This document shows, piece by piece, positions 45,825-54,380 of a DNA stretch of 64,000 bases. The stretch's first letter is position 1, and each line of letters opens with the position of its first letter. Position numbers and translations under genes: made by a program. Location of the stretch: NCBI GenBank assembly GCA_017577715.1, contig PKRC01000005.1, positions 117,226-181,225 of the forward strand, read 5' to 3'. The stretch comes from Clostridia bacterium (GTDB lineage: Bacteria > Bacillota > Clostridia > Caldicoprobacterales > Caldicoprobacteraceae). Under the pieces are notes generated by a model. The model saw only the letters and a list, made by a program, of their open reading frames with translations, was not told the origin of the DNA and did no database searches.

Positions 45825-46691
45825 ATGCAAACCGTTATCATTGCAGATACCTGTAGCGACCTCCCTTTTGAATACGTGAAGCAACACGACATCCCACTCA
45901 TACGCTTTACGTACAATTTTAAAGGCACTGAATACGTCGATGACTTTGGTCAAACGATATCATACAAGTATTTTTACAACGCTATGAGGGATGGGGAGAC
46001 TCCCACCACTTCGCAGGTCAACGTTCAAACCTACGCAGAAGCTTTCAGAAAATACGCGGCAGAAGAAAAGTCGATCATATACCTGTGCTTTTCGTCGGCC
46101 TTAAGCGGCAGCTACAATAACGCACTTTTGGCCCGGGATTTGGTAATGGAGGAATATCCCCACGCAGACATAACCGTCATCGACACCAAATGTGCATCTC
46201 TTGGCGAAGGGTTAATTGTGTACTATGCCATGGAAATGCTGGAACGAGGCGCATCCAAGAAGGAAATAATAAACTGGGTTGAACAAAACAAGTTGAAGAT
46301 GCATCACTGGTTCACCGTCGAGGACCTGCAATATCTCAAGAGGAGTGGAAGGCTGTCGGGTACAGCCGCGTTTATTGGCAACATACTGGACATTAAGCCC
46401 GTACTCCACGTGGACAGAGAAGGGCGCCTTGTCCCGGTGCTTAAAGTAAAGGGGCGCAAGAAATCCATTCGGACACTGGTGGAAAAAATGGAAGAGCACA
46501 TCGCCAATCCGGAACAGCAGGTGGTTGCCATAAGCCACAGCGACTCAGAAGAAGATGCCCAATACGTAGCGGAGCTAATACGCTCAAAATTCCCGGTAAA
46601 GGATATAATCATAAATCAAATAGGCCCTGTGATAGGGTCGCACTCAGGGCCTGGTACACTAGCGGTATTTTTCCTGGGAGAATTGCGGTAA
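45825..46691 (+). CDS. degV: DegV family fatty-acid-binding protein (second copy)
   Basis: Second DegV/FakB-type protein in the window (see 2983-3831), 288 residues. Landmarks: IADTCSDLPFEYV at the N-terminus, FSSALSGSYNNALLA near 90, the YLKRSGRLSG motif near 170 and HSGPGTLAVFF at the C-terminus. ATG at 45825 follows GAGGTGAGAGG. The two copies differ clearly in sequence, so they may bind different fatty acids. Confidence 0.92.
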   Translation: MQTVIIADTCSDLPFEYVKQHDIPLIRFTYNFKGTEYVDDFGQTISYKYFYNAMRDGETPTTSQVNVQTYAEAFRKYAAEEKSIIYLCFSSALSGSYNNALLARDLVMEEYPHADITVIDTKCASLGEGLIVYYAMEMLERGASKKEIINWVEQNKLKMHHWFTVEDLQYLKRSGRLSGTAAFIGNILDIKPVLHVDREGRLVPVLKVKGRKKSIRTLVEKMEEHIANPEQQVVAISHSDSEEDAQYVAELIRSKFPVKDIIINQIGPVIGSHSGPGTLAVFFLGELR

Positions 46692-46702
46692 ACTCTTCTC
46701 TG

Positions 46703-46730
46703 GGGAATCGCCAGCGCGATTCCCTTTTTA
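46703..46730 (+). terminator. Terminator behind degV (second copy)
   Basis: Perfect 9-bp stem GGGAATCGC/GCGATTCCC, 4-base loop, then TTTTTAATT, 12 bases after the stop. Confidence 0.93.
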
Positions 46731-46792
46731 ATTACATCTTTGCGGTATATTAATTTTTATAGGGAATCAAACAACTGGCTGCTATCGTCTCT

Positions 46793-47155
46793 TTAATGTA
46801 CTTTTTGGCCGCAATAGGGGCAATATGCAAAGGAACGATGGAGTACGGCGCCACAGCTCGGGCATTGATTGCCGAAATAGGTCTGCACCTCTTCAAGCCT
46901 GTTTACGTCCACATCGGTGCTGTTCTTAAGCTCATCGACGTAGTCGGGAGGCACCCTAAAAATCCTGTTGCAGCACCTGAACCTCATGTAGTACCTTTTG
47001 TTCCACTTAAATATCGGGATAAAGAAAAAGTGAAAATAGGTGTACTCCTCAATCAGTTCGCCCCTCGAGAGGCTGCCGCACTTGCATATGACATTGGGGT
47101 ATTCCCTTACAACCCTTTGCTTGTCCTGTATACCGAATATTCCGATGAAGATCAT
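46793..47155 (-). CDS. Zinc-ribbon protein of unknown function
   Basis: 120-residue protein, mostly cytosolic, starting MIFIGIFGIQDK. Cysteine pairs CKC (24-26), CC (about 60-61) and the double knuckle CPSC...CPYC (about 98-115) suggest one or two zinc ribbons; the aromatic YTYFHFFFIPIFKW stretch may touch the membrane. Similar short zinc-ribbon proteins occur in other Clostridia without known role. AGGAGG lies 9 bases before ATG. An extended -10 (TGTTATAAT, 47196-47204) lies upstream. Confidence 0.7.
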   Translation of the reverse strand: MIFIGIFGIQDKQRVVREYPNVICKCGSLSRGELIEEYTYFHFFFIPIFKWNKRYYMRFRCCNRIFRVPPDYVDELKNSTDVDVNRLEEVQTYFGNQCPSCGAVLHRSFAYCPYCGQKVH

Positions 47156-47233
47156 CTTTTATTCCCTCCTGAAAACCCGGTATCTATTATCCTTAATTAT
47201 AACATATTAAACCGTTAATGATGTGAATCATGT

Positions 47234-47590
47234 CTATACTAAATCAACCTTTCGAGTGGCGATCAGGTTGGCGCCTGTACCCGCTATATCGTGAAGCAAC
47301 ACATCGCCTATATTTACGGGAGCTCTTACCTTAAGCCCTTTGATCTGCTTCAAAGCTTCCATTATTTTTTCCCTTGGAATGCTCCTGTCTGTCTTGGCAG
47401 ACACCAGCCTATAGTTTCCTCTTTCCACCCACACCGAGGTGGTAAGGGTGCGCAAGGGGCAGTTCATCTCCTGAACAGCGTAGGCTTTACCTCGGCTGCA
47501 TCCGTTGCCCTTTACCTCCCACTTGCCGTCTCCGCTGGGTTCAACCTGCATTCTGCAACCCTGGGGACACAGTATGCATATCAGTTCCAT
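47234..47590 (-). CDS. DUF1667 protein, small cysteine-rich subunit of the flavoprotein operon
   Basis: 118 residues beginning ELICILCPQGCRM, with Cys5, Cys8 and Cys12 plus two more cysteines (GNGCSRG and MNCPLR), a pattern suited to an iron-sulphur cluster or zinc. DUF1667 genes routinely follow FAD-dependent GlpA/oxidoreductase pairs in Clostridia. Its role is unknown; an electron-transfer or assembly subunit is the natural inference. ATG at 47590 with GGGAGG 10 bases upstream, 17 bases past the preceding gene. Confidence 0.85.
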   Translation of the reverse strand: MELICILCPQGCRMQVEPSGDGKWEVKGNGCSRGKAYAVQEMNCPLRTLTTSVWVERGNYRLVSAKTDRSIPREKIMEALKQIKGLKVRAPVNIGDVLLHDIAGTGANLIATRKVDLV

Positions 47591-47607
47591 GGCCGCTTTA
47601 CCTCCCT

Positions 47608-48882
47608 TCATCCGAGGCTTCTCCATCTCAGTACCAGGTCGTCGCCAGGCCTTATGCCGGACAAGGCCTGTCTTTTTATTTTAAACCGCTCCATCTGCCC
47701 CGGAACTATGCGCAAGAACCTCTTGGAAGCCAGCAACCGCGAGCCATGCAACAATTCCACTACACCGTTATCATATATATTGTCCGACCTGAAAAACAGC
47801 TCTACATCCTCTTCTCCCGAAATCCTCTGGGGGACAACGTAGCGTATCCCATATCCTGTCTCTATTTTAACCCGCCCATCCACATGCTGGCCGTACTGAG
47901 AGGCCAGGCCGTTCAAGTAGCGCCATATGCCGTAGCCTGCAATCTCAGCCTCTTCGCTCACATAATCCACCAGGTCGTGAACGTGGAGGACATTGCCGCA
48001 GGCAAAGATGCCCGGCACGCTGGTCTGCCGGTACTCGTCCACAACCGGCCCTCCCGTCACAGGGTCAAGCTGTACGTTGGCCTTCTGGCTGAGCTCGTTC
48101 TCGGGTATCAAGCCTACCGATAAGAGCAGGGTATCGCAGGGTACGTATTCTTCGGTGCCTGGAATGGGCCGTCGCTCATCGTCTATCTGTGCAACCCTCA
48201 CCCCTTCTATCCTTTGACTACCATGGATTTTCACCACGGTGCACCTAAATCTTATGGGAATGCCGTAATCCTCCAGACACTGCCTTATATTCCTGGGAAG
48301 CCCGGTGGAATAGGGCATGATCTCGCATACCATCTTGACGTTGGCACCTTCCCAGGTAAGCCTCCTGGCCATTATAAGGCCGATATCCCCCGATCCCAGG
48401 ATAACAACCTCCCGCCCTGGCATATACCCATCTATGTTCATGAGCCTTTGGGCCATGCCTGCCGTATAAACCCCCGCCGGTCGCCCTCCAGGAATCATGA
48501 GGGCACCCCTGGTCCTTTCCCTGCACCCCATCGCGAGTATCACTGCCCTGGCTTGTATCTGTATCGCCCCATGCTTGGGATTTACGGCATAGACCCTTTT
48601 GTCCTCGTCAATGTCCACCACCATGGTGTCCAGAAGATAAGGGATTTGCGCCTCTTCAACCATGTCGATAAACCTTTGGGCGTACTCAGGGCCGGTAAGC
48701 TCCTCGCCAAACCGATGAAGCCCGAAGCCACTATGGATGCATTGCTGAAGAATTCCTCCCAAATGAGAATCCCTCTCGAGTATGATGATGTCCCGTATGC
48801 CGCGTTTATGGCAGGATAAAGCGGCTGCCAAACCGGCTGGTCCCCCTCCTATGACCACTACATCGGCTTTCATGCTCAGCAT
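47608..48882 (-). CDS. FAD/NAD(P)-dependent oxidoreductase of the GlpA-like operon
   Basis: Pyridine nucleotide-disulphide-type flavoprotein of 424 residues. Dinucleotide motifs: VVVIGGGPAGLAAAL for FAD near the N-terminus and REVVILGSGDIGLIMARR for NAD(P)H in the middle, plus GIFACGNV near 310. No CxxxxC redox-active disulphide is seen. ATG at 48882 overlaps the upstream gene by 7 bases (ATGCTGA) with AGGGGAG 8 bases before; longer readings merely read through that gene in another frame. Probably links NAD(P)H to the FAD/Fe-S dehydrogenase encoded before it. Confidence 0.88.
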   Translation of the reverse strand: MLSMKADVVVIGGGPAGLAAALSCHKRGIRDIIILERDSHLGGILQQCIHSGFGLHRFGEELTGPEYAQRFIDMVEEAQIPYLLDTMVVDIDEDKRVYAVNPKHGAIQIQARAVILAMGCRERTRGALMIPGGRPAGVYTAGMAQRLMNIDGYMPGREVVILGSGDIGLIMARRLTWEGANVKMVCEIMPYSTGLPRNIRQCLEDYGIPIRFRCTVVKIHGSQRIEGVRVAQIDDERRPIPGTEEYVPCDTLLLSVGLIPENELSQKANVQLDPVTGGPVVDEYRQTSVPGIFACGNVLHVHDLVDYVSEEAEIAGYGIWRYLNGLASQYGQHVDGRVKIETGYGIRYVVPQRISGEEDVELFFRSDNIYDNGVVELLHGSRLLASKRFLRIVPGQMERFKIKRQALSGIRPGDDLVLRWRSLG

Positions 48883-50348
48883 CTTGCATTCTCCCCTAAA
48901 AAGTCCTTGATCTTCCCCATCACAATCCTCGAACCCTCTCCTTTTTTGGTTATCTGCTCCATCGGGATGCCCAGCTCCCTTTCCATTATCTCCATGATCC
49001 GAGGGATACAAAAGCCGCCCTGGCAACGCCCCATCCCCGTTCTGGTCCTTCGCTTTACGGCATCTACGGTAAGGGCAGGAAGACTTCTGTGAAGGGCTTG
49101 CACTATCTCTCCCTCGGTCACCATCTCGCACCTGCATATTATACGTCCAAACCTGGGGTCCTTTCTTATGAGCTCCTCCCTGGTATGCCAGTCGGCATGG
49201 CTGAAACGGCTTATCCCCTTGCGATAGGGATTGAAATCGCTCCTGATTTCAAGCTGGCGGCCGTCCTTCCGCATGATGCTGTTTAAAATATCCGCTGCGT
49301 ATTTACCTATCGCCGGTGCGGCTGAAAGCCCAGGTGAGCAAATCCCTGCCACCTGAATGAATCCTTCCGCTTTGTGAGATGGGCGGATTATGAAGTCCTC
49401 CCCATCGGCTATGGCCCTTAATCCCGCAAACTCGGTTATGACGTCGGTCCTGGGCAGAGAAGGCACCGATTCCAGCGCCTTTTGATATACGAAGCTCAGG
49501 CCATCTGCAGTGGTGTCAACATCATCCCGTTGGTCTACATCCACGGCATTAGGCCCTATGAGCAGGTTGCCGTCTATCGTAGGGGTGACCAGCACACCCT
49601 TGCCCAGCTTTGACGGCGGTTGAAATATGGTGCTGGTGACTAAGCTCCCCCATTTTTTGTCGTACAGGCAATATTCTCCCTTGCGCGGGCGTATGCGGAA
49701 TGAATCATCGCCTATCATCTGGCTTATCAAGTCGCTGTTTATGCCGGCTGCATTTATCACATACCGAGCGGTAAAGGTCCCACCTGAAGTTTCAATATGG
49801 AATTTGCCGTCACTGTGCCTTTGAATGGATAAAACAGTATGGTTGAAATAAAACTGTACGCCGTTGTCGGCCGCATTCTCTGCCATGGCAATGGTAACCT
49901 CAAAGGGAGATGTGATGCCTCCCGTGGGAGCCCACAGTGCCGCTTTGATGGAGGGATTTAAGTTGGGCTCCATCTTAAGCACTTCTTCAGCAGGTAGAAT
50001 CTTGAGTCCGTTTACGCCGTTCTTTATGCCCTGCTCCATCAAGCGCTTAAGAGTTGACATGTCGTCATCGGTAAATGCCAAAACCAGCGAACCGTTTCGC
50101 TTGAAAGGGACGTCCAATTCCCGGGCTATGTCATCATACATAGTATTGCCCGCGACGTTGAGATGTGCCATCAACGTCCCCGGTTTGCAGTCATATCCCG
50201 CATGCACGACGCCGCTGTTGGCTCCAGAGCTTCCCATGGCCACATCGGATTTGGCTTCCAAAACGCACACATCCAGCTTATACCTGGCCAGTTCCCTGGC
50301 TATGCTGCAGCCTACAACCCCCGCCCCAACAACAGCTATATCAAACAT
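48876..50348 (-). CDS. GlpA-like FAD dehydrogenase with C-terminal [2Fe-2S] domain
   Basis: 490 residues: a DAO-type FAD domain (VVGAGVVGCSIARELA at 5-20; SSGANSGVVHAG) followed by a BFD-like [2Fe-2S] domain with CRC (about 410-412) and CQGGFC (about 447-452). This matches anaerobic glycerol-3-phosphate dehydrogenase A (GlpA) and clostridial relatives acting on 2-hydroxy acids, so the substrate is uncertain. ATG at 50348 with AGGGAGGG upstream. The leader carries a terminator, suggesting control by antitermination. No glycerol kinase or facilitator is in the window. Confidence 0.85.
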   Translation of the reverse strand: MFDIAVVGAGVVGCSIARELARYKLDVCVLEAKSDVAMGSSGANSGVVHAGYDCKPGTLMAHLNVAGNTMYDDIARELDVPFKRNGSLVLAFTDDDMSTLKRLMEQGIKNGVNGLKILPAEEVLKMEPNLNPSIKAALWAPTGGITSPFEVTIAMAENAADNGVQFYFNHTVLSIQRHSDGKFHIETSGGTFTARYVINAAGINSDLISQMIGDDSFRIRPRKGEYCLYDKKWGSLVTSTIFQPPSKLGKGVLVTPTIDGNLLIGPNAVDVDQRDDVDTTADGLSFVYQKALESVPSLPRTDVITEFAGLRAIADGEDFIIRPSHKAEGFIQVAGICSPGLSAAPAIGKYAADILNSIMRKDGRQLEIRSDFNPYRKGISRFSHADWHTREELIRKDPRFGRIICRCEMVTEGEIVQALHRSLPALTVDAVKRRTRTGMGRCQGGFCIPRIMEIMERELGIPMEQITKKGEGSRIVMGKIKDFLGENARC

Positions 50349-50378
50349 CTAAAAGCTTTCCCTCCCTTAAATGAAAAA

Positions 50379-50420
50379 AGCCATATTAATCAAGCTGCAA
50401 ACAGCCTGACTAATATGGCT
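50379..50420 (-). terminator. Terminator-like hairpin in the leader of the GlpA-like operon
   Basis: AGCCATATTA/TAATATGGCT 10-bp stem with an inner GCTG/CAGC stem, then TTTTTT on the minus strand, ending about 25 bases before the start codon. It lies downstream of a perfect promoter, so it is best read as an attenuator, though it could also end the 50614-51792 transcript. Confidence 0.85.
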
Positions 50421-50568
50421 CTCACACGTCTCCAGCCAGTATTTATTATGATGGAGATACAGCCTTCCCGCCTCAAACGGCCTTTAAAACCCAACACCTA
50501 GAGCAACGAGTTCTTCAAGCCATTAGATTTTGCCATTGGATCCTAAACCATATGGCGCTTTTATCTTT

Positions 50569-50597
50569 AATATAGCAACCTTCTGGCAAACTGTCAA
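50569..50597 (-). promoter_or_regulatory. Sigma-A promoter of the GlpA-like operon
   Basis: TTGACA, 17 bases, TATATT on the minus strand, giving a leader of about 210 nt that contains the hairpin at 50379-50420. Confidence 0.85.
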
Positions 50598-50613
50598 CAA
50601 CGACTAAAACCGC

Positions 50614-51792
50614 TCATTCAACATCAGAAGCATAATTATCGAAGTATCCCTGAATAAGTACCACCGGCGTCCCCTTATCGCCGCTACCGCTTACCAAGTC
50701 GCAAAGGCTCCCTAAAAGGTCGGTCAAACGGCGAGGAGTAGTACCCTGGGATACCATGCTGCCCACCAGGTTTTTATCCTTGGACCTTATAATTTCCCTT
50801 ATCTTTTCCTCGATGTTTTCTTTAATATCCATATTATCGGCCAAATATTTCAGTTTGACCTCGTTAGGTACACCCTCCAGCCCTTTGGTGTATGCAGGTG
50901 ACACCACCGGGTCCGCCAGCTCCCATATGCCGCTTACCGGATCCTTAAAGGCACCATCGCCGTATATCATTACCTCCATGTGCTTGCCGGTCAGCTCCCT
51001 AAGCCGTGCTTGCAGCCGATTTACCAACTCTTCTCCATCCCTTGGGAAGAGCTTTATGGTGGTCTCGGAAGCCTTATTGGAGCCCAACAAGCCGTACTGC
51101 GGATGATAGCCGCTGCCATTGACCGGCCGGGTCAGGATATCGTCCAACCCATAGACCGTCTTGGCTCCCGCCTGTTTTAGCAGGCGCTTGGTTCTAAAAC
51201 GGGTATGGATATCGGCGGCCAGCACGTGTGGAGTATACTTCAATATAGCCCTGGGGTCGTTGGAAAATATTATGGTAACTCCCTCAACCAGCTCCTTGTA
51301 GTATTTTATATAGTCTATGCCGGTAAAGGGGTGAATAGCTCCATGTCCAAAATATCTATAGAATTCCTCTTCGGTCAATGTATCGGTATATGGGTTAATC
51401 CCCTTCTCATCTAATTCATCCCATGTGAGAATGGGATTGCCCACCTCATCGGTAGGGTAACTCAGCTGAAGGTAAACCTTTTTAACTCCTCTGGCAATGC
51501 CTAAAAGCAGCATGGAAAACCTGTTGCGGCTGAGTATGGGGAACACCACTCCTACTTCGCCATCGGGATATTTTGCCGCCACGTCCTGCGCGATGTGATC
51601 AATGGTGGCATAGTTCCCCTGAGCCCTTGCCACTATCGATTCTGTAATCCCCACTATATCCCTGTCATGCAGGGCATAGCCTTCCGCTCGGCTGGACTCC
51701 ACCACCGCTTTGGCCACTATTTCCACCAGGTCATCCCCTTTGTTTATTATGGGCAGGCGTATGCCCCTCGCCTGCGTACCTACCGTCCTCAT
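50614..51792 (-). CDS. CofE-like protein (F420-0:gamma-glutamyl ligase family)
   Basis: 392 residues of the CofE domain family, whose archaeal and actinobacterial members add glutamate to coenzyme F420. Family marks include RGIRLPIINKGDDLVEIV, DIVGITESIVARAQGNYA and FPILSRNRFSMLLLGIARG near the N-terminus and YGDGAFKDPVSGIWELADPV later. Clostridia generally lack F420, and no other F420 gene is here, so the true substrate is probably another acid-amino acid ligation; unknown. ATG at 51792 has GGAGG 7 bases upstream. It appears to be a single-gene unit. Confidence 0.75.
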   Translation of the reverse strand: MRTVGTQARGIRLPIINKGDDLVEIVAKAVVESSRAEGYALHDRDIVGITESIVARAQGNYATIDHIAQDVAAKYPDGEVGVVFPILSRNRFSMLLLGIARGVKKVYLQLSYPTDEVGNPILTWDELDEKGINPYTDTLTEEEFYRYFGHGAIHPFTGIDYIKYYKELVEGVTIIFSNDPRAILKYTPHVLAADIHTRFRTKRLLKQAGAKTVYGLDDILTRPVNGSGYHPQYGLLGSNKASETTIKLFPRDGEELVNRLQARLRELTGKHMEVMIYGDGAFKDPVSGIWELADPVVSPAYTKGLEGVPNEVKLKYLADNMDIKENIEEKIREIIRSKDKNLVGSMVSQGTTPRRLTDLLGSLCDLVSGSGDKGTPVVLIQGYFDNYASDVE

Positions 51793-51886
51793 GTGCATAC
51801 CTCCACTTCTCCGATTTATATGCCAAACCGATGTACCGTCATCCTTTCAGCCGAAAATAATCCATCAACGAAGGCATTCAAATACG

Positions 51887-51916
51887 ATTATATACCATTT
51901 GCAACCATAAATCCAA
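51887..51916 (-). promoter_or_regulatory. Putative promoter of the CofE-like gene
   Basis: TTGGAT, 18 bases, TATAAT on the minus strand, about 95 bases before the start codon. Confidence 0.55.
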
Positions 51917-52194
51917 TTAATAAAAATTATCAAAAGTATAAGCTATTTTTATCAGTCCAAAGGCCTTTCCCGCATGAAAGGGACCTCAAAATTTTCAAAC
52001 TTTACTACTATAAATGGCAACGAGCTGGGAAATTTCTTTTATAGTCGGGCATCACCTTTATTACTCTAATCACTACAACAACTTTCAACCTCTTATATCT
52101 TATTATTTTTCATTTATCTTTATATCTATCTGCAATATCTTTTTCTGTCTTACATCTGTAGATCAACCTTTTATCCAACTTGCTCTTCTCTCAA
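51917..52194. other. A/T-rich spacer with no visible gene
   Basis: Low-GC spacer between the promoter of the CofE-like gene and the terminator of the liv operon. I find no gene, clear repeat or RNA in it. Confidence 0.5.
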
Positions 52195-52236
52195 AAAATA
52201 AAAAAGCTTTCCCGCCATAATCGAGCAGGAAAGCAT
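52195..52236 (-). terminator. Terminator of the liv operon
   Basis: GCTTTCCTGC/GCGGGAAAGC stem (one wobble) followed by TTTTTTATTTTTTG on the minus strand, just after the CBS-ACT gene. Confidence 0.85.
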
Positions 52237-52249
52237 GTACAGCCGCAAC

Positions 52250-52891
52250 CTACTCATTTTGCAACTTATACAGGATCTTAAAGCCGTTCTCTTCAAGCGT
52301 TTTTTCTATATCGGCGGTGTTAAAAGAGTTTATGCCCACCACAACGCTACTGGTTCCATCCGCCCCGCGGAAAACCGCCACGCGGGTGATGTTGGCGCCA
52401 TACTGGGCGAAAATACCCGTCAGCCTAGCCAAAATGCCGGGCTCATCCGACGCTTCGATAGTGAGCCTGGTACCCTTCTCACGGAAGCCCAGCAGTTCAA
52501 TGAAAGCATCGAAAATATCGCTCTCGGTTATAATCCCCACCAGTTTATCTCCGTCAACCACCGGCAAAAAGCCCACCTTTTGATCTCGCATGAGGGTGGC
52601 CGCCTCTTCCAAAAGGGCGTTGGGCGATATGGTGACCACGTCTTTGGTCATGATCTGCTTTATCTTGGTTTTGGATAGCAGATAGATGATCTCGCCCATG
52701 CTGAGGCTGGTCGCCTTGGATGGCGAATACCGTTCGATGTCCTCTTTCGTGACCACGCCCACCAGCTTGCCGTCCTTGACAACCGGCAGCCGCCTTATGC
52801 CGTGCTTCATCATGAGCTCCTGAGCATCCGGAACGGTCTGATCGGGAGAGATGGTAAACGGGTTGGTAGTCATCCTGTTTTTCACGAACAT
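52250..52891 (-). CDS. CBS-ACT domain protein (AcuB-like), last gene of the liv operon
   Basis: 213-residue cytosolic sensor: two CBS motifs (about 1-58, with RRLPVVKDGKLVGVVTKEDI; and 75-130, with VGFLPVVDGDKLVGIITESDI), then an ACT domain (about 138-210, starting TRLTIEASDEPGILARLTGIFA). CBS pairs bind adenine nucleotides, ACT domains often amino acids. Its gene starts 4 bases after livF, so it is co-transcribed with a branched-chain amino-acid transporter; a role in sensing those amino acids is inferred, not shown. AGGGGG lies 8 bases before ATG. Confidence 0.9.
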   Translation of the reverse strand: MFVKNRMTTNPFTISPDQTVPDAQELMMKHGIRRLPVVKDGKLVGVVTKEDIERYSPSKATSLSMGEIIYLLSKTKIKQIMTKDVVTISPNALLEEAATLMRDQKVGFLPVVDGDKLVGIITESDIFDAFIELLGFREKGTRLTIEASDEPGILARLTGIFAQYGANITRVAVFRGADGTSSVVVGINSFNTADIEKTLEENGFKILYKLQNE

Positions 52892-52895
52892 AGCA

Positions 52896-53600
52896 TTAAC
52901 CCCCTAAATATGCTTTTTTAATATCTTCGCTCTCCATCAGTTCAGCGCCGGTGCCCGAAAGCACAATCCTTCCGGTCTCTATTACATAAGCGCGATGCGC
53001 GATCTGTAGCGCCATCCTTGCGTTTTGCTCCACCAGCAGCACCGTCGTTCCGTTGCTGTTTACATCTTTTATTATACTAAAAATTTCCTGGACTAACAAG
53101 GGTGCAAGCCCCATGGAAGGCTCGTCCAGCAGCAAAATTTTTGGGCGGCTCATCAAAGCCCGGCCGATTGCCAGCATCTGCTGCTCCCCGCCCGATAAAG
53201 TACCAGCTAGCTGCTTTCGCCTGTCGGCCAGCACCGGGAAAAGGTCATATACTCTCTTTAAATCCTTTGCAATGCCCTCCTTATCCTTCCTCAGATAAGC
53301 TCCCAGTTCCAGGTTTTCCAAAACCGTCATGCTGGGAAACACGTGTCGTCCCTCGGGCACATGGGAAATGCCCATCTTGACCCTTTCCTGAGCAGAGGTA
53401 TTAGTTATATCCACGCCGTCCAGTACAATCTGACCGCTGGTAGGCTTTTTTAAACCCGATATGGTGCGCAATGTGGTGGTCTTGCCGGCTCCGTTAGCAC
53501 CTATCAGAGTTACAATCTCCCCATCGTTGACCGTCAAAGAGACCCCTTTTAAAACGTGTATTACGCCATAATGCACATGGAGATCCTTAATTTCAAACAT
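52896..53600 (-). CDS. livF: Branched-chain amino acid ABC transporter ATPase LivF
   Basis: One of two ATPases of the transporter. The 234 residues show Walker A GANGAGKTTTLR (about 34-45), signature SGGEQQMLAIGRAL (about 134-147) and Walker B ILLLDEPSMG. ATG at 53600 overlaps the end of livG by 8 bases; the in-frame TTG three codons before is too close to the ribosome-binding site. Confidence 0.95.
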   Translation of the reverse strand: MFEIKDLHVHYGVIHVLKGVSLTVNDGEIVTLIGANGAGKTTTLRTISGLKKPTSGQIVLDGVDITNTSAQERVKMGISHVPEGRHVFPSMTVLENLELGAYLRKDKEGIAKDLKRVYDLFPVLADRRKQLAGTLSGGEQQMLAIGRALMSRPKILLLDEPSMGLAPLLVQEIFSIIKDVNSNGTTVLLVEQNARMALQIAHRAYVIETGRIVLSGTGAELMESEDIKKAYLGG

Positions 53601-54378
53601 CGCCAACATCCTCTCCCAAATACGCCTCTATGACCCTCTTGTTTGACCTTATTTCATCCGGAGTACCTTCAGCGATCAATATTCCGTAATCCAGCACGTA
53701 GACGCGCTCGCATATCTTCATAACCAGAGACATATCGTGCTCGATGAGAAGAATGGTCAGGTTGAACTTCTCCCTGATCCACTTTATCAGCTCGGTAAGC
53801 TGAGCCGTCTCGGCAGGGTTCATGCCGGCAGCCGGCTCATCCAGCAATAGCAGGCTGGGATTAGTGGCCAATGCCCGCGCGATCTCCAGATGGCGCTGTT
53901 CCCCGTAGGGCAGGTTCTTGGCATACTCATCCTTTTTGCCATCCAGCTTGAAGATCTTAAGAAGCTCCATTGTGGCTTCATTGATCCGCTTCTCTTCCCT
54001 GTGATAGGATGGCAGGTGCAAAAAGCTGGACAATAGCCCATATTGTACGTTTTTATGCATGGCGATACGCACGTTGTCAAATACCGTGAGGTCCTTAAAC
54101 AGGCGAATATTTTGGAATGTCCTTGCCACTCCCGCTTTGCATATTCTGTGTGGCTTCATGCCCTGCAGCTCTTGCTGGACACCATCCTTGTCCAGGATAA
54201 TGTTGCCGCTGGTTGGAACGTAAACTCCGGTTAAAAGGTTAAACACAGTAGTTTTACCAGCACCGTTGGGACCTATCAACCCTACCAGTTCGCCCTGCTT
54301 AAGCTCTATACCCACGTTTAAAACGGCGGTCAATCCGCCAAAGGATTTGGTAAGCTTGTGTACCTTGAGCAACGGCAT
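53593..54378 (-). CDS. livG: Branched-chain amino acid ABC transporter ATPase LivG
   Basis: 261 residues with Walker A GPNGAGKTTVFN (about 37-48), signature YGEQRHLEIARAL (about 156-168) and LLLLDEPAAGMNP; the extended C-terminal tail (RSNKRVIEAYLGED) is typical of LivG. Starts 2 bases after livM. Confidence 0.95.
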   Translation of the reverse strand: MPLLKVHKLTKSFGGLTAVLNVGIELKQGELVGLIGPNGAGKTTVFNLLTGVYVPTSGNIILDKDGVQQELQGMKPHRICKAGVARTFQNIRLFKDLTVFDNVRIAMHKNVQYGLLSSFLHLPSYHREEKRINEATMELLKIFKLDGKKDEYAKNLPYGEQRHLEIARALATNPSLLLLDEPAAGMNPAETAQLTELIKWIREKFNLTILLIEHDMSLVMKICERVYVLDYGILIAEGTPDEIRSNKRVIEAYLGEDVGDV

Positions 54379-54380
54379 GT

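Noticed and set aside
48883..49137. N-terminal extension of the FAD oxidoreductase (47608-48882)
   Set aside because: The extra 85 codons are an out-of-frame reading of the GlpA-like gene, and a proper ribosome-binding site and FAD motif mark the start at 48882.
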